Below are positions 53,703-64,000 of a stretch of DNA of 64,000 nucleotides, one piece after another. The DNA is from Bemisia tabaci. Its lineage: Eukaryota > Arthropoda > Insecta > Hemiptera > Aleyrodidae. Made by a program: the position numbers and the translations under genes. The DNA lies in assembly GCF_918797505.1 (NCBI RefSeq), contig NC_092794.1, positions 32,664,122 through 32,728,121 of the forward strand, written 5' to 3'. The notes under the pieces are model-generated. The model saw only the letters and a program-made list of their open reading frames with translations. It had not been told where the DNA came from and ran no database searches. How positions within the stretch are numbered: position 1 is the first letter of the stretch; every line of letters begins with the position of its first letter.

Positions 53703-53957
53703 TCGACGGTGAAAGTCGGCAATCACATAACTCGGTTTGCGACGTCGCAGACTTCCTGTCATACTTTATTTTTTAAGCGGAAAACTACTCAACGGTAATT
53801 CTTTAAAACTTCCGTGACTTTTCTTCTATGAGCGAGGAAAATTCTGCAAAAACTTCAAGGAATCATGTCCATTTGTTCTCCTTTAAAAAAATAACACAGT
53901 TGCGGAGATTTTCAGACACCGCCAACGAGTTATGTGATTGCTGACTTGCACCGTCGA
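53703..53957. mobile_element. MITE, 255 bp, TA flanks
   Basis: Ends TCGACGGTGAAAGTCGGCAA and TCGACGGTGCAAGTCAGCAA, followed by TCACATAACTCG on both. TA at 53701-53702 and 53958-53959. Its interior is related to 63615-63790. Confidence 0.85.
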
Positions 53958-54109
53958 TATGTATTTCTCTACGTAATTTTTATTTCTGGCCATAAAAATG
54001 TCTTCCTATAAATTTTAACAGGCTTCACGGTCCATTGCTGCCAATTTTACCAGTTTTAAGAGTTGTTTTCAATTCGGCTTTCATTTCTCTGAATCAGAAT
54101 TTTGCAGAT

Positions 54110-54756
54110 ATTTGGGTTCAGAGTGATTAAGCTTAGACGCAGGGGCTATTGTCCTTCTTATTGCTAAAAATTCTAAATCTGCTGAGATTTTTGACCTAAT
54201 CGATGCAATATATCGCATGCCAGTTCGACCACATCACTTGAGCTTGACGAATCACCTAATAGAGTTAGAAGATGTTTAATTTCTCCTAGAATTAGGCATT
54301 CACGACCATATTTGTAAAAGTGTACCATACCATGGACCCTCGAATCATCAAGGTTCTACGCATAGTGTCATGAAACCGCAACACCAAAGACAAGTGAGAA
54401 TGAAAATTTAAAAGGTGCTCCTCTGAAATATGTCATTGATACACGAGCGGAGAGCAAATGGAATGTACTTAACCACTTAAAGTTTTTCAGAGGAAAATCA
54501 GAATTGATGAGAAAATAAAACAAAGATCTCACCATTGCTGAGCCCAACTCCTTCAGCTTGGCCTTAAAATTGATGAAGTAATTAAGAGAGTAAAATTACA
54601 CACGGGAAACATTGAAAAATTGTGAAGAGAAAGAGATTATTCTGTAGGCAGGCAATACAAGTATTATGGTTTATGGTTACGGAGCAACGAGCATGCGTTT
54701 GTATACCCTATAACGATTACCATGGCGAAAATTACCAATACAGAAGGTGTAGGCAG
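54110..54756. other. No gene recognised
   Basis: No open frame or repeat that I can support. Confidence 0.5.
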
Positions 54757-54758
54757 TA

Positions 54759-54843
54759 GAGTACCTTTATAGACAGAGTATGGCCATTTCTGTTCCGGTT
54801 TTTCATTGGTCGCGAGCGAATAGGCTGACACGATGCCATGCAC
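54759..54843. mobile_element. GAGTACC-family TIR element, left end only
   Basis: GAGTACCTTTATAGACAGAG then TATGGCCAT, nearly the same as 41700-41730, preceded by TA. No right end was found nearby; truncated or rearranged. Confidence 0.6.
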
Positions 54844-54905
54844 CAAGAGAATAAATAATAAGGACCCCCAACTCCGGTTAGCGCTGACATCAGCGCTCCC
54901 TGGTA

Positions 54906-55348
54906 GAGTCCCTTTATACCCAGAGTAACGACAACTCGATTATCAGCTGACTGGCAGCCGACCTTGGCTGGCCATGGAGGCCGAAACTAGTGCACTCAAA
55001 CGAACGATATTGAGGGATAAGGATCAGGAATCCTGCGATGTCTGTCACACAAAAACAACAACATCAACAAATTGATCAATTAAAACGAAAATTAGATTGG
55101 TTTGTGAATAATTTCTTAATCTATTTTCATTTTAGACCGATGGAAATAACAATTTACTCTTGATAAACCACAATTAGGTAATATTTTCATTATTCTTGTT
55201 CACATTCGAGGTACCGCCATCTTGGTGCACTAGTTTCGGCCTCCATGAGCGAGAACCAATCAGAATTGGATTTTTTTTTAGGCCACTTTCAGCCCAATCC
55301 TGGCCCAACCAAAAGTGAGTTGTCGTAACTCTGGGTATAAAGGGACTC
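54906..55348. mobile_element. TIR element of the GAGTCCC family, copy 1, 443 bp, TA flanks
   Basis: GAGTCCCTTTATACCCAGAG on both ends, TIR continuing through GACAACTC. TA at 54904-54905 and 55349-55350. Over 90% identical by eye to copy 2 at 61392-61823. It splits a CTCCCTGG sequence of an older repeat. Confidence 0.9.
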
Positions 55349-55446
55349 TACTCCCTGGCAGAGGGTGTAGTGAACTAAACCGATGATTGGGTCTTCCTGT
55401 TTATATTTCCATGCACCAGCACCACCTATTTAGGCTTATCACTCAG

Positions 55447-55890
55447 TAGTGCCAGGGACGAGTTCTATAGGACGCCGTTCTGTTGTGAGCGGGTGATTGC
55501 AGCGCATTCTCGCGTAGGATCCTAGTCAACTCAGAGGATCCTTCCCCCCGAACCTCGACTCATCCATCGCCCGCTCCAAAAGTGAGGTTAAGCCGGAGAT
55601 TGAAAAATAACACATAAGGCGGCTGAATTCTTGAAAAATAAGTATATTTTTGGCGTTTTTCGACCCCTTTCGACTAGGAAGGGCCCGCCGCATGTTAAAG
55701 TAGAACGAAAAATTCGATTTTTCGCAGTTATACGCGATCCTACGGATTTTAATGAAGTCCAACAACTGATAACAGCAGTGAGTTGCGAGGATCCTACGCG
55801 CGATAGCAGCACTAGTACCTGCTCACGAATTTTTACATTGACTCTTACGGGAGTCCAGGGTCCTATAGAACTGGTCCCTGGTAGTGCTCA
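55447..55890. repeat. Foldback element with CAGGGAC ends
   Basis: GCCAGGGACGAGTTCTATAG at left pairs with the right end ACCAGGGACCAGTTCTATAG (inward). Inner parts around 55520 and 55790 (CGCGTAGGATCCT) also pair. Exact ends uncertain. Confidence 0.7.
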
Positions 55891-56225
55891 TAGAAGTTTC
55901 TAGATCCTCGTATCCTCGTGGTCGCCCTGCAGTTTTGAAGAGTTTAGTGTGAAAAGTTTCCCATTTTCATTTCAATATTCGTCAGTCTTCGTGTACATAA
56001 ACTGGTATTAATGTGAAGTGTTATTTCTAACCGTTTTACTCAGCAGCAACTGCTGTTGAGAAAGCCAAAGGAAGTGTGTATGTAGTGTGCAGCAGGAATC
56101 AGGATTGTACTTTTAGCCGAAGGCGCCTCTCTGTTAAGTGAAATCTTTTTAGTGAGAAATAGTGTTGTACTGATAAAAATCAACCGAGTGTCACAAAATC
56201 AAAGATACTAGACTTCAAGCATTAC

Positions 56226-56336
56226 CTTTAATTTGATTATTAGCAAGTCTCTTTGATTCTGCGTCAGAAGTTGACTGAATCATCTTTGCTCGTGTTTTGA
56301 TAAGATACTTCAAATCAAAGTCTTTCGCATTGACAT
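56226..56336 (-). CDS. Possible internal exon of an unknown minus-strand gene
   Basis: Acceptor accttctgcag and donor AAAG|gtaatg frame 111 nt (2 + 36 codons + 1): VNAKDFDLKYLIKTRAKMIQ and STSDAESKRLANNQIK. The frame is open across both splice sites' ends and the peptide is hydrophilic and helical in character, unlike the repeat frames around. I do not recognise the family. Neighbouring exons were not found; they may lie outside or between 56.4 and 64 kb. Confidence 0.45.
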
Positions 56337-56459
56337 CTGCAGAAGGTATGTATCTATACAATTTCATTAGTTTGCGAAAGTAAAATGTATTAAAGTATCT
56401 ACACAAATAAATAAATCATAGATAAACAAAGAACATTGCATGGAATAACATACTATAGA

Positions 56460-57145
56460 GGTACGATCGTGGACCGCTGTGGCGTTAGTTCACCGCACCC
56501 TCTGCCAGGTTCGCTGCGAGCGCGCGTTAACGGTTTTTAACACAGGTTAGCATAGGGAGTTGGGAGTCCTCATTTACTCTCTTGGTCCATGACGATGCTC
56601 TTTAAGGTGTATCTACAGCTGCGTGAAGTAAGAAATTTTTCCGCGCAGGGGGCGCCACCGCTGTGTTTTAGAGTCCGTACAGCACCACGTGAGTCCTTGA
56701 GCTTTTATAAAAGTTGAAGGAATTTCTGTTTAAATCGAAGATAAATAAGTTCTAGCTATAACATTCTTCTTCCTATTGACCCTAAAAACAACGTGAAAAG
56801 TCATTTCTGAAGCTCTGCAATTTGATCCCAGAAAAAAGTAGGGTTAAGCATGATGACCTTGATGCAACCAATCGCGCTTGATCGCTCTCAGCAGTTGGCA
56901 GATATCTCTCTCCCACCGTGAGCTGTCTCTCTCGCACTTACAGATATCCCGTAAGAGAAACTGGGATCAATTTACAGCTTTTATTATTAGACTTTCAAAG
57001 CTCGCGTTTGTTTCTAAGGATTCCAGACGTATGCTGCTAGAACTTATGAGTCTTAGAATTTAAGATACCTATTGTGATATTTAAATAATCACTGATTTCG
57101 GAGTCGGATTTTAGCAGCGCGACGTGGTGGATTTTTTCGGAACTA
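56460..57145. other. No gene recognised; part of an older inverted repeat with 54840-55390
   Basis: 56500-56600 is partly the reverse complement of 54840-54905 plus 55350-55400 (CCAAGAGA.TAAAT.A.GAC.CCCAACTCC, CCTGGCAGAGGGTG). Nothing coding. Confidence 0.5.
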
Positions 57146-57196
57146 CAGCTGAAGATTAACCTTAAGGCCGTTAATAAACAAACAAGAGGGCCGTTA

Positions 57197-57788
57197 CAAA
57201 GACATAAAGACGGAGGGCTAGAAGCAAAAAATGAAGCCTCTTTTCAACCACCTCTACTATTAACTAGAGGATTTGCGGCGAAATCGGGACAAGTTTGAAT
57301 TCAAATATAGGGCGGGAACTGAATAAAATAATTGCGGAAACAAAGTATTTTAGGTTGATTTTTGCCCAAATTCAGGTACAAACTCATATTTTTTTAACTC
57401 TAGGTTAGTTTCCGTCCGTCGTCGACCGATTAATTTCATTTGGGAGTAACGTTAATCTAGAACTGTAACGGCCTGTTTGAACCTGCAGAACCACCATGAG
57501 CAGAAGAAAAACTAACTTTATCTGAGATTACTGCCTGTTACCGAGCAAAAGTAGGTGTATTATGTTAGGACGCAGACCGAACTTTCTTAGTATATTCGTT
57601 TTAGGAATTTAAAATACGTTTCGAAGAAGAAATATGCAAAAATCAAGAGGACAAGTTCAAATCAAATTTCCGTTTGCCGCCATGGATTCCCGCGCTCATT
57701 TACACACTCACACAAGCGCGCAGCGCCGAACCTAGCTTCACTTTTTCCCCGTGCTTTTAGATACGAGCGCTCCGTCTTTATGTCTTTG
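57197..57788. mobile_element. hAT-type element, 592 bp, TSD GGCCGTTA
   Basis: Ends CAAAGACATAAAGACGGAG on both sides, flanked by perfect 8-bp repeats GGCCGTTA (57189-57196 and 57789-57796). No transposase. Inserted into a GAGTACC-family repeat, whose intact version reads across the site at 41820-42030 (reversed). Confidence 0.92.
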
Positions 57789-57978
57789 GGCCGTTATCAG
57801 CAAGCAAGATTGAGGTTATGCACATCTTACATCCTCCTGTGATAACGGTGAAAGGCAATTTAACAATGTTTTCATGTGTTTTTCGTGTGCTATTCGTAGA
57901 TATGCTCGTTTAAATTGTTACTGCCGCATAATTGAAATTTTTGTCAAATTTAGCTTCTCATCGATGTTATGTAATGTT

Positions 57979-59093
57979 CAAAGACATAAAGACGGAGCAC
58001 TAACATATAGAATAATAAAGCTAACGCCTATAGAAGGGACACTCGCGTAAGCGGCCGTTGTGACTCTCGCCTGTTGTGTCCAGGTTTGGTTAGGTCCCGT
58101 TGCCCTATACTTTTCTGAACCCGCCAGCTCTTTGCAAGGTTGTCAAATGTAATAGTAGGGCCTAGCTAATTGCAGGGTTGCCAAATGTAATCAGTGGTGC
58201 CAAAGAAGAGTCTAATGTTATGTAAGTGTAAAAGTCACTGCCACAGAGGAAAAGAGTTTGAGTATCAAAATTAATGTAACGAAAACGATTTCCACAGCCT
58301 CGTCATGCTCATGCTGGCCAGATGACTGATAAAATCACATGTGATCAGCTACAGTTAGAGTGTTACAGTTGGCTATTGCCGCCATTTTCATTTCTGAATG
58401 TAAACAATACCCGCCAGCTCCAGCTCAAGAGCTCCAGGTCCCTGTTCTTCTTCTTCGTCACGAAATCTGCGAGAGTGTCCTTTCTATAGGCGTAGCCTTA
58501 TTATTCTATGGCACTAAAAGCAAAAAATGAAGCTTCTAGAGCTTCTTTTCAATCACCTCTACTATTGGCTAGAGGATTGGCGGCGAAATCGGGATAAGTT
58601 TGAATTCAAATGTAGGGCGGGAACTAATAAATAAAATTGCGGAAACAAAGTATTTTAGGTTGATTTTTGCCCAAATTCAGGTACACACTCATATTTTTTT
58701 AACTTTAGGTTAGTTTCAGTCCGTCGTCGACCGATTAATTTCATTTGGGAGTAACGTTGATCTAGAACTGTAACGGCCTGTTTGAACCTGCAGAACCACA
58801 ATGAGCAGAAGAAAAACTAACTTTATGTGAGATTACTGCCTGTTACCGAGCAAAAGTAGGTGTATTATATTAGGACGCAGACCGAACTTTCTTAGTATAT
58901 TCGTTTTAGGAATTTAAAATACGTTTCAAAGAAGAAATGTGCGAAAATCAAGAGGACAAGTTCAAATCAAATTTCCGTTTGCCGCCATGGATTCCCGCGC
59001 TCATTTACACACTCACACAAGCGCGCAGCGCCGAACCTAGCTTCACTTTTTCCCCGTGCTTTTAGATACGAGCGCTCTGTCTTTATGTCTTTG
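57979..59093. mobile_element. hAT-type element, second copy, TSD GTAATGTT, with nested insertion
   Basis: Same ends as 57197-57788, flanked by GTAATGTT (57971-57978 and 59094-59101). Its interior is nearly the same as the first copy once 58004-58510 is removed. It lies in the same host repeat less than 200 bp from the first copy. Confidence 0.92.
58004..58510. mobile_element. Nested hAT-like element, 507 bp, 7-8 bp TSD GCACTAA
   Basis: TIRs CATATAGAATAATAAAGCTA and CATAGAATAATAAGGCTACG, then GCCTATAGAA.GGACACTC. GCACTAA flanks both sides (57997-58003, 58511-58517). Copy 1 of the host element lacks it, confirming the boundaries. Confidence 0.85.
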
Positions 59094-59101
59094 GTAATGT
59101 T

Positions 59102-61060
59102 ACGGTTTTTGCGTTTGGCCCAGATATTCCAGACCAAATTTTCATCAAAAACCAAAGTCTGTCATCGGTGTCAAACTCGCTCCTAATGTAAAAATTACTT
59201 TTGCTGCCCAACAAAAATGGCCGAATCTCAGCAAGATTGACGTCATCTCAACGACGACGTCAGCTCAACAGACGGGAGAAAATCGAGGTGTCGTTGTTAA
59301 ATTCCCGTCGGATTCTGCGGATTTGGAGGTTAAGTTTTATTGAAATTTAATATTTTTAACATTTAAAAATCTTATCAACACCCACATTATTACGAAATTG
59401 ACGCAATAAACGATTATAAGCAATTGCAAGTCAGTCTGGTGACGAACAGGTGGCGAAGAAGTGCGAAAAAATGGCGGTTATGGATGTAAACAATAACATA
59501 ACAACAATCCAGCAAACTCGGCAGCGGTCCACAGCAGCCAAAAACCTCGCTGAGTTGTTGGGCAGTTTGCTGAGCAGCCATCTTGGAAAACGGGTAAATC
59601 CACCAGAATTTACCAACGCTTTCGTTGAGCTCAACGCTCAGCGGGTAATTTTCGTTGGGCAGTTGTGGACTTTAACAACGCATATAGTCCGGACATAAAC
59701 AAAGCGTACCCAGAGCGGACTTCCTCTAGCTAGGAGATGTTCCAGACTCAATTTCTCAGCGTTAGCGTTTCTTCACCTCGACAAAAGAACTTTCGTCCGC
59801 GTCTAACATTTATCCCTTTCGTAAAATCAAATATCAGTTACCCCGTTGATCTGTTCATGGTGATTTCAAGTGAAATTGCGGCGAGATACTCCAGACTCCT
59901 AATGTAAACACAGCGGCCTGTACCTGGTCGAGATGTTCCGGACTCATTTCTTCATTTACGTTTCTTCATCTCGACCAAAGAAGTTTCTCGCGCATTCAAA
60001 GTAACATTTTCCGGTTCCATTGTTAGAGAAGAAACAAGTCATTTTGTTGTAAGTTAGGATAATATTTGTGTTGATTAAGTGGCTTGAGCATTGGACTACC
60101 TGGCTGCGCCTTGCATAGCTGCCTCTATATCAAGATGATTGGGAGAAAAGCTTACTGGTTGATGTGCGAATCTGAATCCTAAATCCCTAGGAACGGTAGT
60201 TGTGAAAACCAGACGGATGTACAATGCTAGGTACCTTGCTCCTTACTCACTTTCTCATGGATGTTCACTGGTCTCTCCAAGGTTCTGGTTTTGCGATGCG
60301 TTGAAGCCAATGCTTTAAGTTTAGCTATAACAACCAGGCTTCGGAGATACTAATTAACAATCCTAGCAGTCACCAAATTCTCCAGCAAACCCGCATAGTT
60401 GTCTATTAACAGCTGAAGAAGCAATGGAAACCGTATTTACCCATGACAACAAGATTTTTTCCGTTGGAACTCTGATAGTAAGTATGAGGGGGAACTATCA
60501 CCTTTAAGGCACGTTTCTCCATGAATTTTCTTGTTTTTTAGCATCAAACTAAGTAGAACTCAAGGAAAATGAGGCAAAACTTTACAAGTTACCATATAAG
60601 GTTCATCTGCTGAAAAAACAGAATAAAGTCTAAAATTCCTAATGAACAACACCAAGATGGTTCTGCCACCAGCAGTTCATTTTTTAAGGCACGGATCAAA
60701 TACGGTTATCTATCATTCTCACGGTGCCCATCAAATTATAGGTAAGAAACCTAGTCCTGTAATAATAATGGCATGGAATGACGGGCTCTAATTGGTGACT
60801 TGACCATCCCCAATAAGTTATCGAAAGAATTTACTTCTTAAAAGATCCTATGCGAATAAAGCCAAGTAAATATGCAGATAAAAGTCCCGTGTGATATGTG
60901 AAGTGTACTTATTCAAAGTAATTTCAAAGGGAAGGGATGAAATGTTCAAAAGGTAACGTCCAAATTTGCAAAGTTGTAGAGGCGCTAGGCACAAATTGGA
61001 CAAGGTGCCGCTAAGTAATGATTAAATGAATTTTTTATTGTTATTAATTACGGAAAAGAG
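59102..61060. other. No gene recognised; local duplication at 59730-60000
   Basis: GAGATGTTCC.GACTCA, TTTCTTCA.CTCGAC.AAAG and GTCCGCG/CTCGCGC blocks occur twice about 200 bp apart (59735-59795, 59930-59995). The open frame 59450-59698 (+) has no motif I recognise. Short inverted blocks CTGCCCAACAAAAATGG/CGTTGGGCAG near 59207 and 59655 hint at an old foldback. Confidence 0.45.
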
Positions 61061-61064
61061 GAAA

Positions 61065-61380
61065 AGAGAATCAGGCCGAATGCCTAAATTCGAAAAGTGT
61101 AGGGTGGTGTAGGAGCCGAACCTTCTTCGAGATTACGGGCGGCGAGCGGCAACCTGATTGGCTACGAAGATTGCCGAGCATGGCCGAAGGCCTACTCGCC
61201 GCTTGGTAGGTGTTGACGGCGGTTTGACAAACAGCAGTTTTTGGTGAAATGTGGTCCGGAATATCTGGGCCAATCTGTTCACTCGTAATGTTACGGTGAG
61301 CCGCCATCTTGTTTGTTTATTTACTGCCCTAAGAGCATCATGAAGCCTAAAAACTCGTTGACCAATCTTGGGCTCCCACC
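61065..61380. repeat. Fragment related to the GAGTACC-family element, reversed
   Basis: The reverse complement of 61260-61380 matches 41765-41860 (GAGTTTTTAGGCTTCATGAT, AAATAAACAAACAAGATGGC, CTCACCGTAA). Confidence 0.75.
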
Positions 61381-61391
61381 CCCCTCCTGTA

Positions 61392-61823
61392 GAGTCCCTT
61401 TATACCCAGAGTTAAGACAACTCGATTATCAGCTGACTGGCAGCCGGCCGTAGCTGGCCATGGAGGCCGAAACGAGTGCACCCAAACGAACGATATTGAG
61501 GGATAAGGATCAGGAATCCTGCGATGTCTGTCATACAAAAACAACAACATCAACAAATTGATCAATTAAAAAGAAAATGAGATTGGTTTGTGAATAATTT
61601 CTTATTCTCTTTTCATTTTGGACCGATGGAAATGACAATTTACTCTTGATAAACCACAATTAGGTGATATTTTCATTATTCTTGTTCACATTCGAGGTAC
61701 CGCCATCTTGGTGCACTCGTTTCGGCCTCCATGAGCGAGAACCAATCAGAATTGGATTTTTTTTTAGGCCACTTTCAGCCGAACCAAAAGTGAGTTGTCT
61801 TAACTCTGGGTATAAAGGGACTC
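61392..61823. mobile_element. TIR element of the GAGTCCC family, copy 2, 432 bp, TA flanks
   Basis: GAGTCCCTTTATACCCAGAG on both ends; TA at 61390-61391 and 61824-61825. Differs from copy 1 by scattered substitutions and a short deletion near 61780. Confidence 0.9.
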
Positions 61824-61906
61824 TACCCTCCTGCCTTCAAAAACCGGCCCATGCGCGTTACGTAGGTTTGCTATCTCGCGGCCGGCCATTCTAGAGTAAC
61901 TGTATA

Positions 61907-62261
61907 GGGAGAGTAGCGACAGATCGGTTCATGGAGGGCTTAGGGCCCAAAAGTGCAGCCACCCTTCTGAGCAACTTCTAACACACAAAATTTCACTACC
62001 AGCCTACAGATTTCAATTCTAACGAAGATGGCTAAGAATGTACATAAATGAGCGTTCTTTCGCAAAAATAAGTAAATTTATGCAAAAAGTAAACCAAATA
62101 CATGCTTTCTAAACGACGGTTCGTAACAATTGTATTTGTAAATCGCTCTGGACATTCGAAATTCATAGGTTGGCTGCCCTTTTGGGCCCTAACTTTATTC
62201 GGGGAGGCATCGGTGAAGGCCTGATGGACTTTCGGAGTTTCAGATCTGTCGCTACTCTCCC
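61907..62261. mobile_element. TIR element, 355 bp, TA flanks
   Basis: GGGAGAGTAGCGACAGATC on both ends, and an inner inverted block TTAGGGCCCAAAAG.GCAGCCA. TA at 61905-61906 and 62262-62263. Confidence 0.88.
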
Positions 62262-62297
62262 TATCAGAGACAAGAGACCCTCCACTGGCCTCCTATA

Positions 62298-62444
62298 GAC
62301 GCTATTAGTGGCGACGTCATCATAGGGATTCTCCATTATATCGAATTGGATCCAAACAATAACATTGGCATAACCTCTTTCAATGCTACCAGTGCGAAAA
62401 AATCGATATATATCGCTTTTCTGTGACGTTGCACTAATAGCGTC
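62298..62444. mobile_element. MITE, 147 bp, TA flanks
   Basis: GACGCTATTAGTG on both ends followed by CGACGTCA/CAACGTCA. TA at 62296-62297 and 62445-62446. Confidence 0.85.
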
Positions 62445-62994
62445 TATCGACAGGTGGAAGCTTTTACTTTCGGGGTTTCATACGAAGGGCCGTTTGTAAA
62501 AAAACTTGCGCACAACTCTGACCGCGGAGCATCAGAGTGCATCGTTCGCATCGGTTTCACCGGTGCAACACATTGGTGCCACCAGCCTTCCCCGGCTTTT
62601 GATTGGCTCGCAATTTTCCTCAATTTTCTTAAGTTTGAAAGAAAATTTCTCGTGGAAACCTCTCTGAAGTGCTTCTCAAAGCGACTACAAAGCTATTGAT
62701 ATATTACACCTACCATGTTTCTGTTTTTTTACTTTCAATTTGAATCAAGTCTCAAAAAAAAGCTGTACCTAACTTAACCTCAACCATGGGTGTTCATTTT
62801 CATTGCAAAGAGCACAAAGAGAAAACATTGCAAATAGCCACCAGCAGTTCTCGATCTGAAATTTGACAAATTTTCAATTTAAAATCATCTTTTGTGACCT
62901 AAAATGGTTTTTTGTCTTTCAATCAGTGTCGTCTTAATACCTTTTCACTTCAGTTTCTAAAGTTTATGGCGTTTCTTCATTGTTCCTTTCGCTC

Positions 62995-63205
62995 CTAATG
63001 GTTGAAGCTGAAGCCAAGTAGCTCGTCGGTTTGATCTGCTTTTTTTCCTCGAAGAGAATTTAATTGTGCCTCTCCTTCAAGTCTCAGCTTTAGCAGTGTT
63101 ACTTTTTCATCATAAACAATTACTTTGGTAATAATCAAAAGTTTACATTTCAGTTCTGTATCTACTAGTGTCTGCATCAGGAATCGTTTTCCGAGAGCAG
63201 CATCT
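62995..63205 (-). CDS. Possible C-terminal exon of an unknown minus-strand gene
   Basis: An open frame on the minus strand runs about 68 codons from just after a TGA near 63207: ALGKRFLMQTLVDTELKCK, VYDEKVTLLKLRLEGEAQLN, SLRGKKADQTDELLGFSFNH, then TAG. It is Lys/Glu/Leu-rich and looks protein-like (helical). Possible acceptors lie near 63205, and a donor-like AAA|gtaatt lies inside at about 63130. I recognise no family and no partner exon. Confidence 0.35.
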
Positions 63206-64000
63206 CATGACTGCAGCATACAGATGGAAATTAAGCTTGTTTCCTGGTTTTACTTAAACAACTTGTGCTCTAAATTTATCGTTAAAGTGACAAATGGTGT
63301 GTATTACTGTACCCGAAAGCCTAGCGTAGAAACTTTGAGCACCTGTCTCAGTGTGAGCGGTCCTTTGTTGCGGTCAAAGCTGCTCATTGATGACAGTTTC
63401 TCCAAGGAAAAGTCTTCGATGGATCAAGAAAAATCGTCTCCCTGAAATAGTAGTTAACACCCTTTCTTCATGACAATCTCAAAATTTAGTCCTCGCCCTA
63501 AGTTTGGGACCATTTCTCAGTTTTATCCTTGGTGTTGCGGTGTCATCAGAAGTGCACAATTTCTGTAGGATCAGTTCATGGTATGATTTGGAATATTTTA
63601 ATTACCACTTATCTCGGTATGTGACACTACAGACTTCCTGTCATACTTTATTTTCTAAATGGGAAACCACTTGACGGACGGTTTTAAAAACTGCCGTGAT
63701 TTTTCTTCTCTTTACGAAGAAAATCCTGCAGGAACTTCAAGGAATGATGTCGATTTGCACTCTTTTATTAAAAGAATATAGGAGCTGAGATTTTTAAACA
63801 CTGTAAGAAGTTTCAACCATCTGCTCTGCAAAGATAATTTGAATTCAAATCATCCTATGAATAGAATACCATGCATTCGGAAGGGGTGAGCACTTGAGGT
63901 TTCATTTGCCTGGGGAGGCGCCTTTCAAATTCACTGCCAAAGGGACTCTAGCAATATCTGGCAAATGGAAGGTACTGTCCTAGTCCAAAAAATGTAAAGA
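63206..64000. other. No gene recognised; repeat fragment at 63615-63790
   Basis: 63615-63790 is a diverged direct copy of 53745-53930 (CAGACTTCCTGTCATACTTTA, ACTTCAAGGAAT.ATGTC). The open frame at 63125-63445 (+) has no recognised motif and overlaps the minus-strand exon candidate. Confidence 0.5.

Larger units (their letters stand above)
51030..54110. repeat. Host repeat broken by three TA insertions
   Basis: Segments 51030-51420, 52176-52205, 53583-53702 and 53958-54110 together align with the repeat around 3000-3430 (GACGTA..TAACAG..CTTA, CATATCAAAA.AG.ATAG.TGTA, GAAAATTG.CCGGG.TGTC, then CCTTACG.TCCATT.TTGCCA). The three gaps are exactly the TA-flanked elements listed below. Confidence 0.8.

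Noticed and set aside
63125..63445. 106-codon plus-strand frame
   Set aside because: Overlaps a better-looking minus-strand coding segment, has no recognised motif, and lacks clear splice context.

Overview
This is a piece of a eukaryotic nuclear genome, most probably an insect or other arthropod. I see no operons, ribosome-binding sites or long intact bacterial-type genes. The one clear cellular gene is split by GT-AG introns, and almost everything else is transposable-element sequence of animal type: non-LTR retrotransposons, Penelope-type ribozyme repeats, mariner, hAT, Transib-like and Helitron elements, and very many foldback (long inverted repeat) elements. Species cannot be fixed from sequence alone.

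The backbone gene is MED18 (Mediator head subunit) on the minus strand. I could rebuild it completely from four exons: 39425-39248, 28139-28041, 18546-18377 and 10983-10792. Phases agree at all three junctions (1, 1, 0) and the product is 212 residues, the normal size of the family. The gene covers 28.6 kb because its introns (11.1, 9.5 and 7.4 kb) are filled with mobile elements.

Layout. 1-10.8 kb (downstream of MED18): AT-rich, two degenerate tandem arrays (1.83-2.6 kb, 6.9-7.4 kb), a 1.6 kb inverted repeat (3.0-4.6 kb) and a diverged foldback (8.5-9.7 kb). Intron 3 (11-18.4 kb): a Jockey-like retrotransposon 3' half, a Transib-like element with CACAGTG ends and CGATG target duplications, and a hAT-type MITE. 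Intron 2 (18.5-28 kb): a second non-LTR fragment, a restriction-like-endonuclease non-LTR element split by two TA-flanked foldbacks, a second copy of that family, and hammerhead-like motifs. Intron 1 (28.1-39.2 kb): a palindrome carrying two convincing hammerhead ribozymes, two foldbacks, and a 6.5 kb nested foldback with TA target duplication.

39.5-64 kb (upstream of MED18): a Copia-like gag fragment interrupted by a mariner element, two related non-autonomous Helitrons each carrying a tRNA-like segment, a young hairpin element with a tRNA-like unit in each arm, further large foldbacks, one host repeat broken by three TA insertions, nested hAT elements with 7-8 bp target duplications, and several small TA-flanked TIR elements. 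Three or four short orphan exon-like pieces (19.95-20.05, 49.29-49.51, 56.23-56.34, 62.99-63.2 kb) may belong to other genes but I cannot name them.

I found no obvious new multi-gene system. The most interesting material is structural: ribozyme-bearing inverted pairs, hairpins with paired Pol III-type promoters, RSS-like transposon ends, and insertions dated relative to each other by target duplications.
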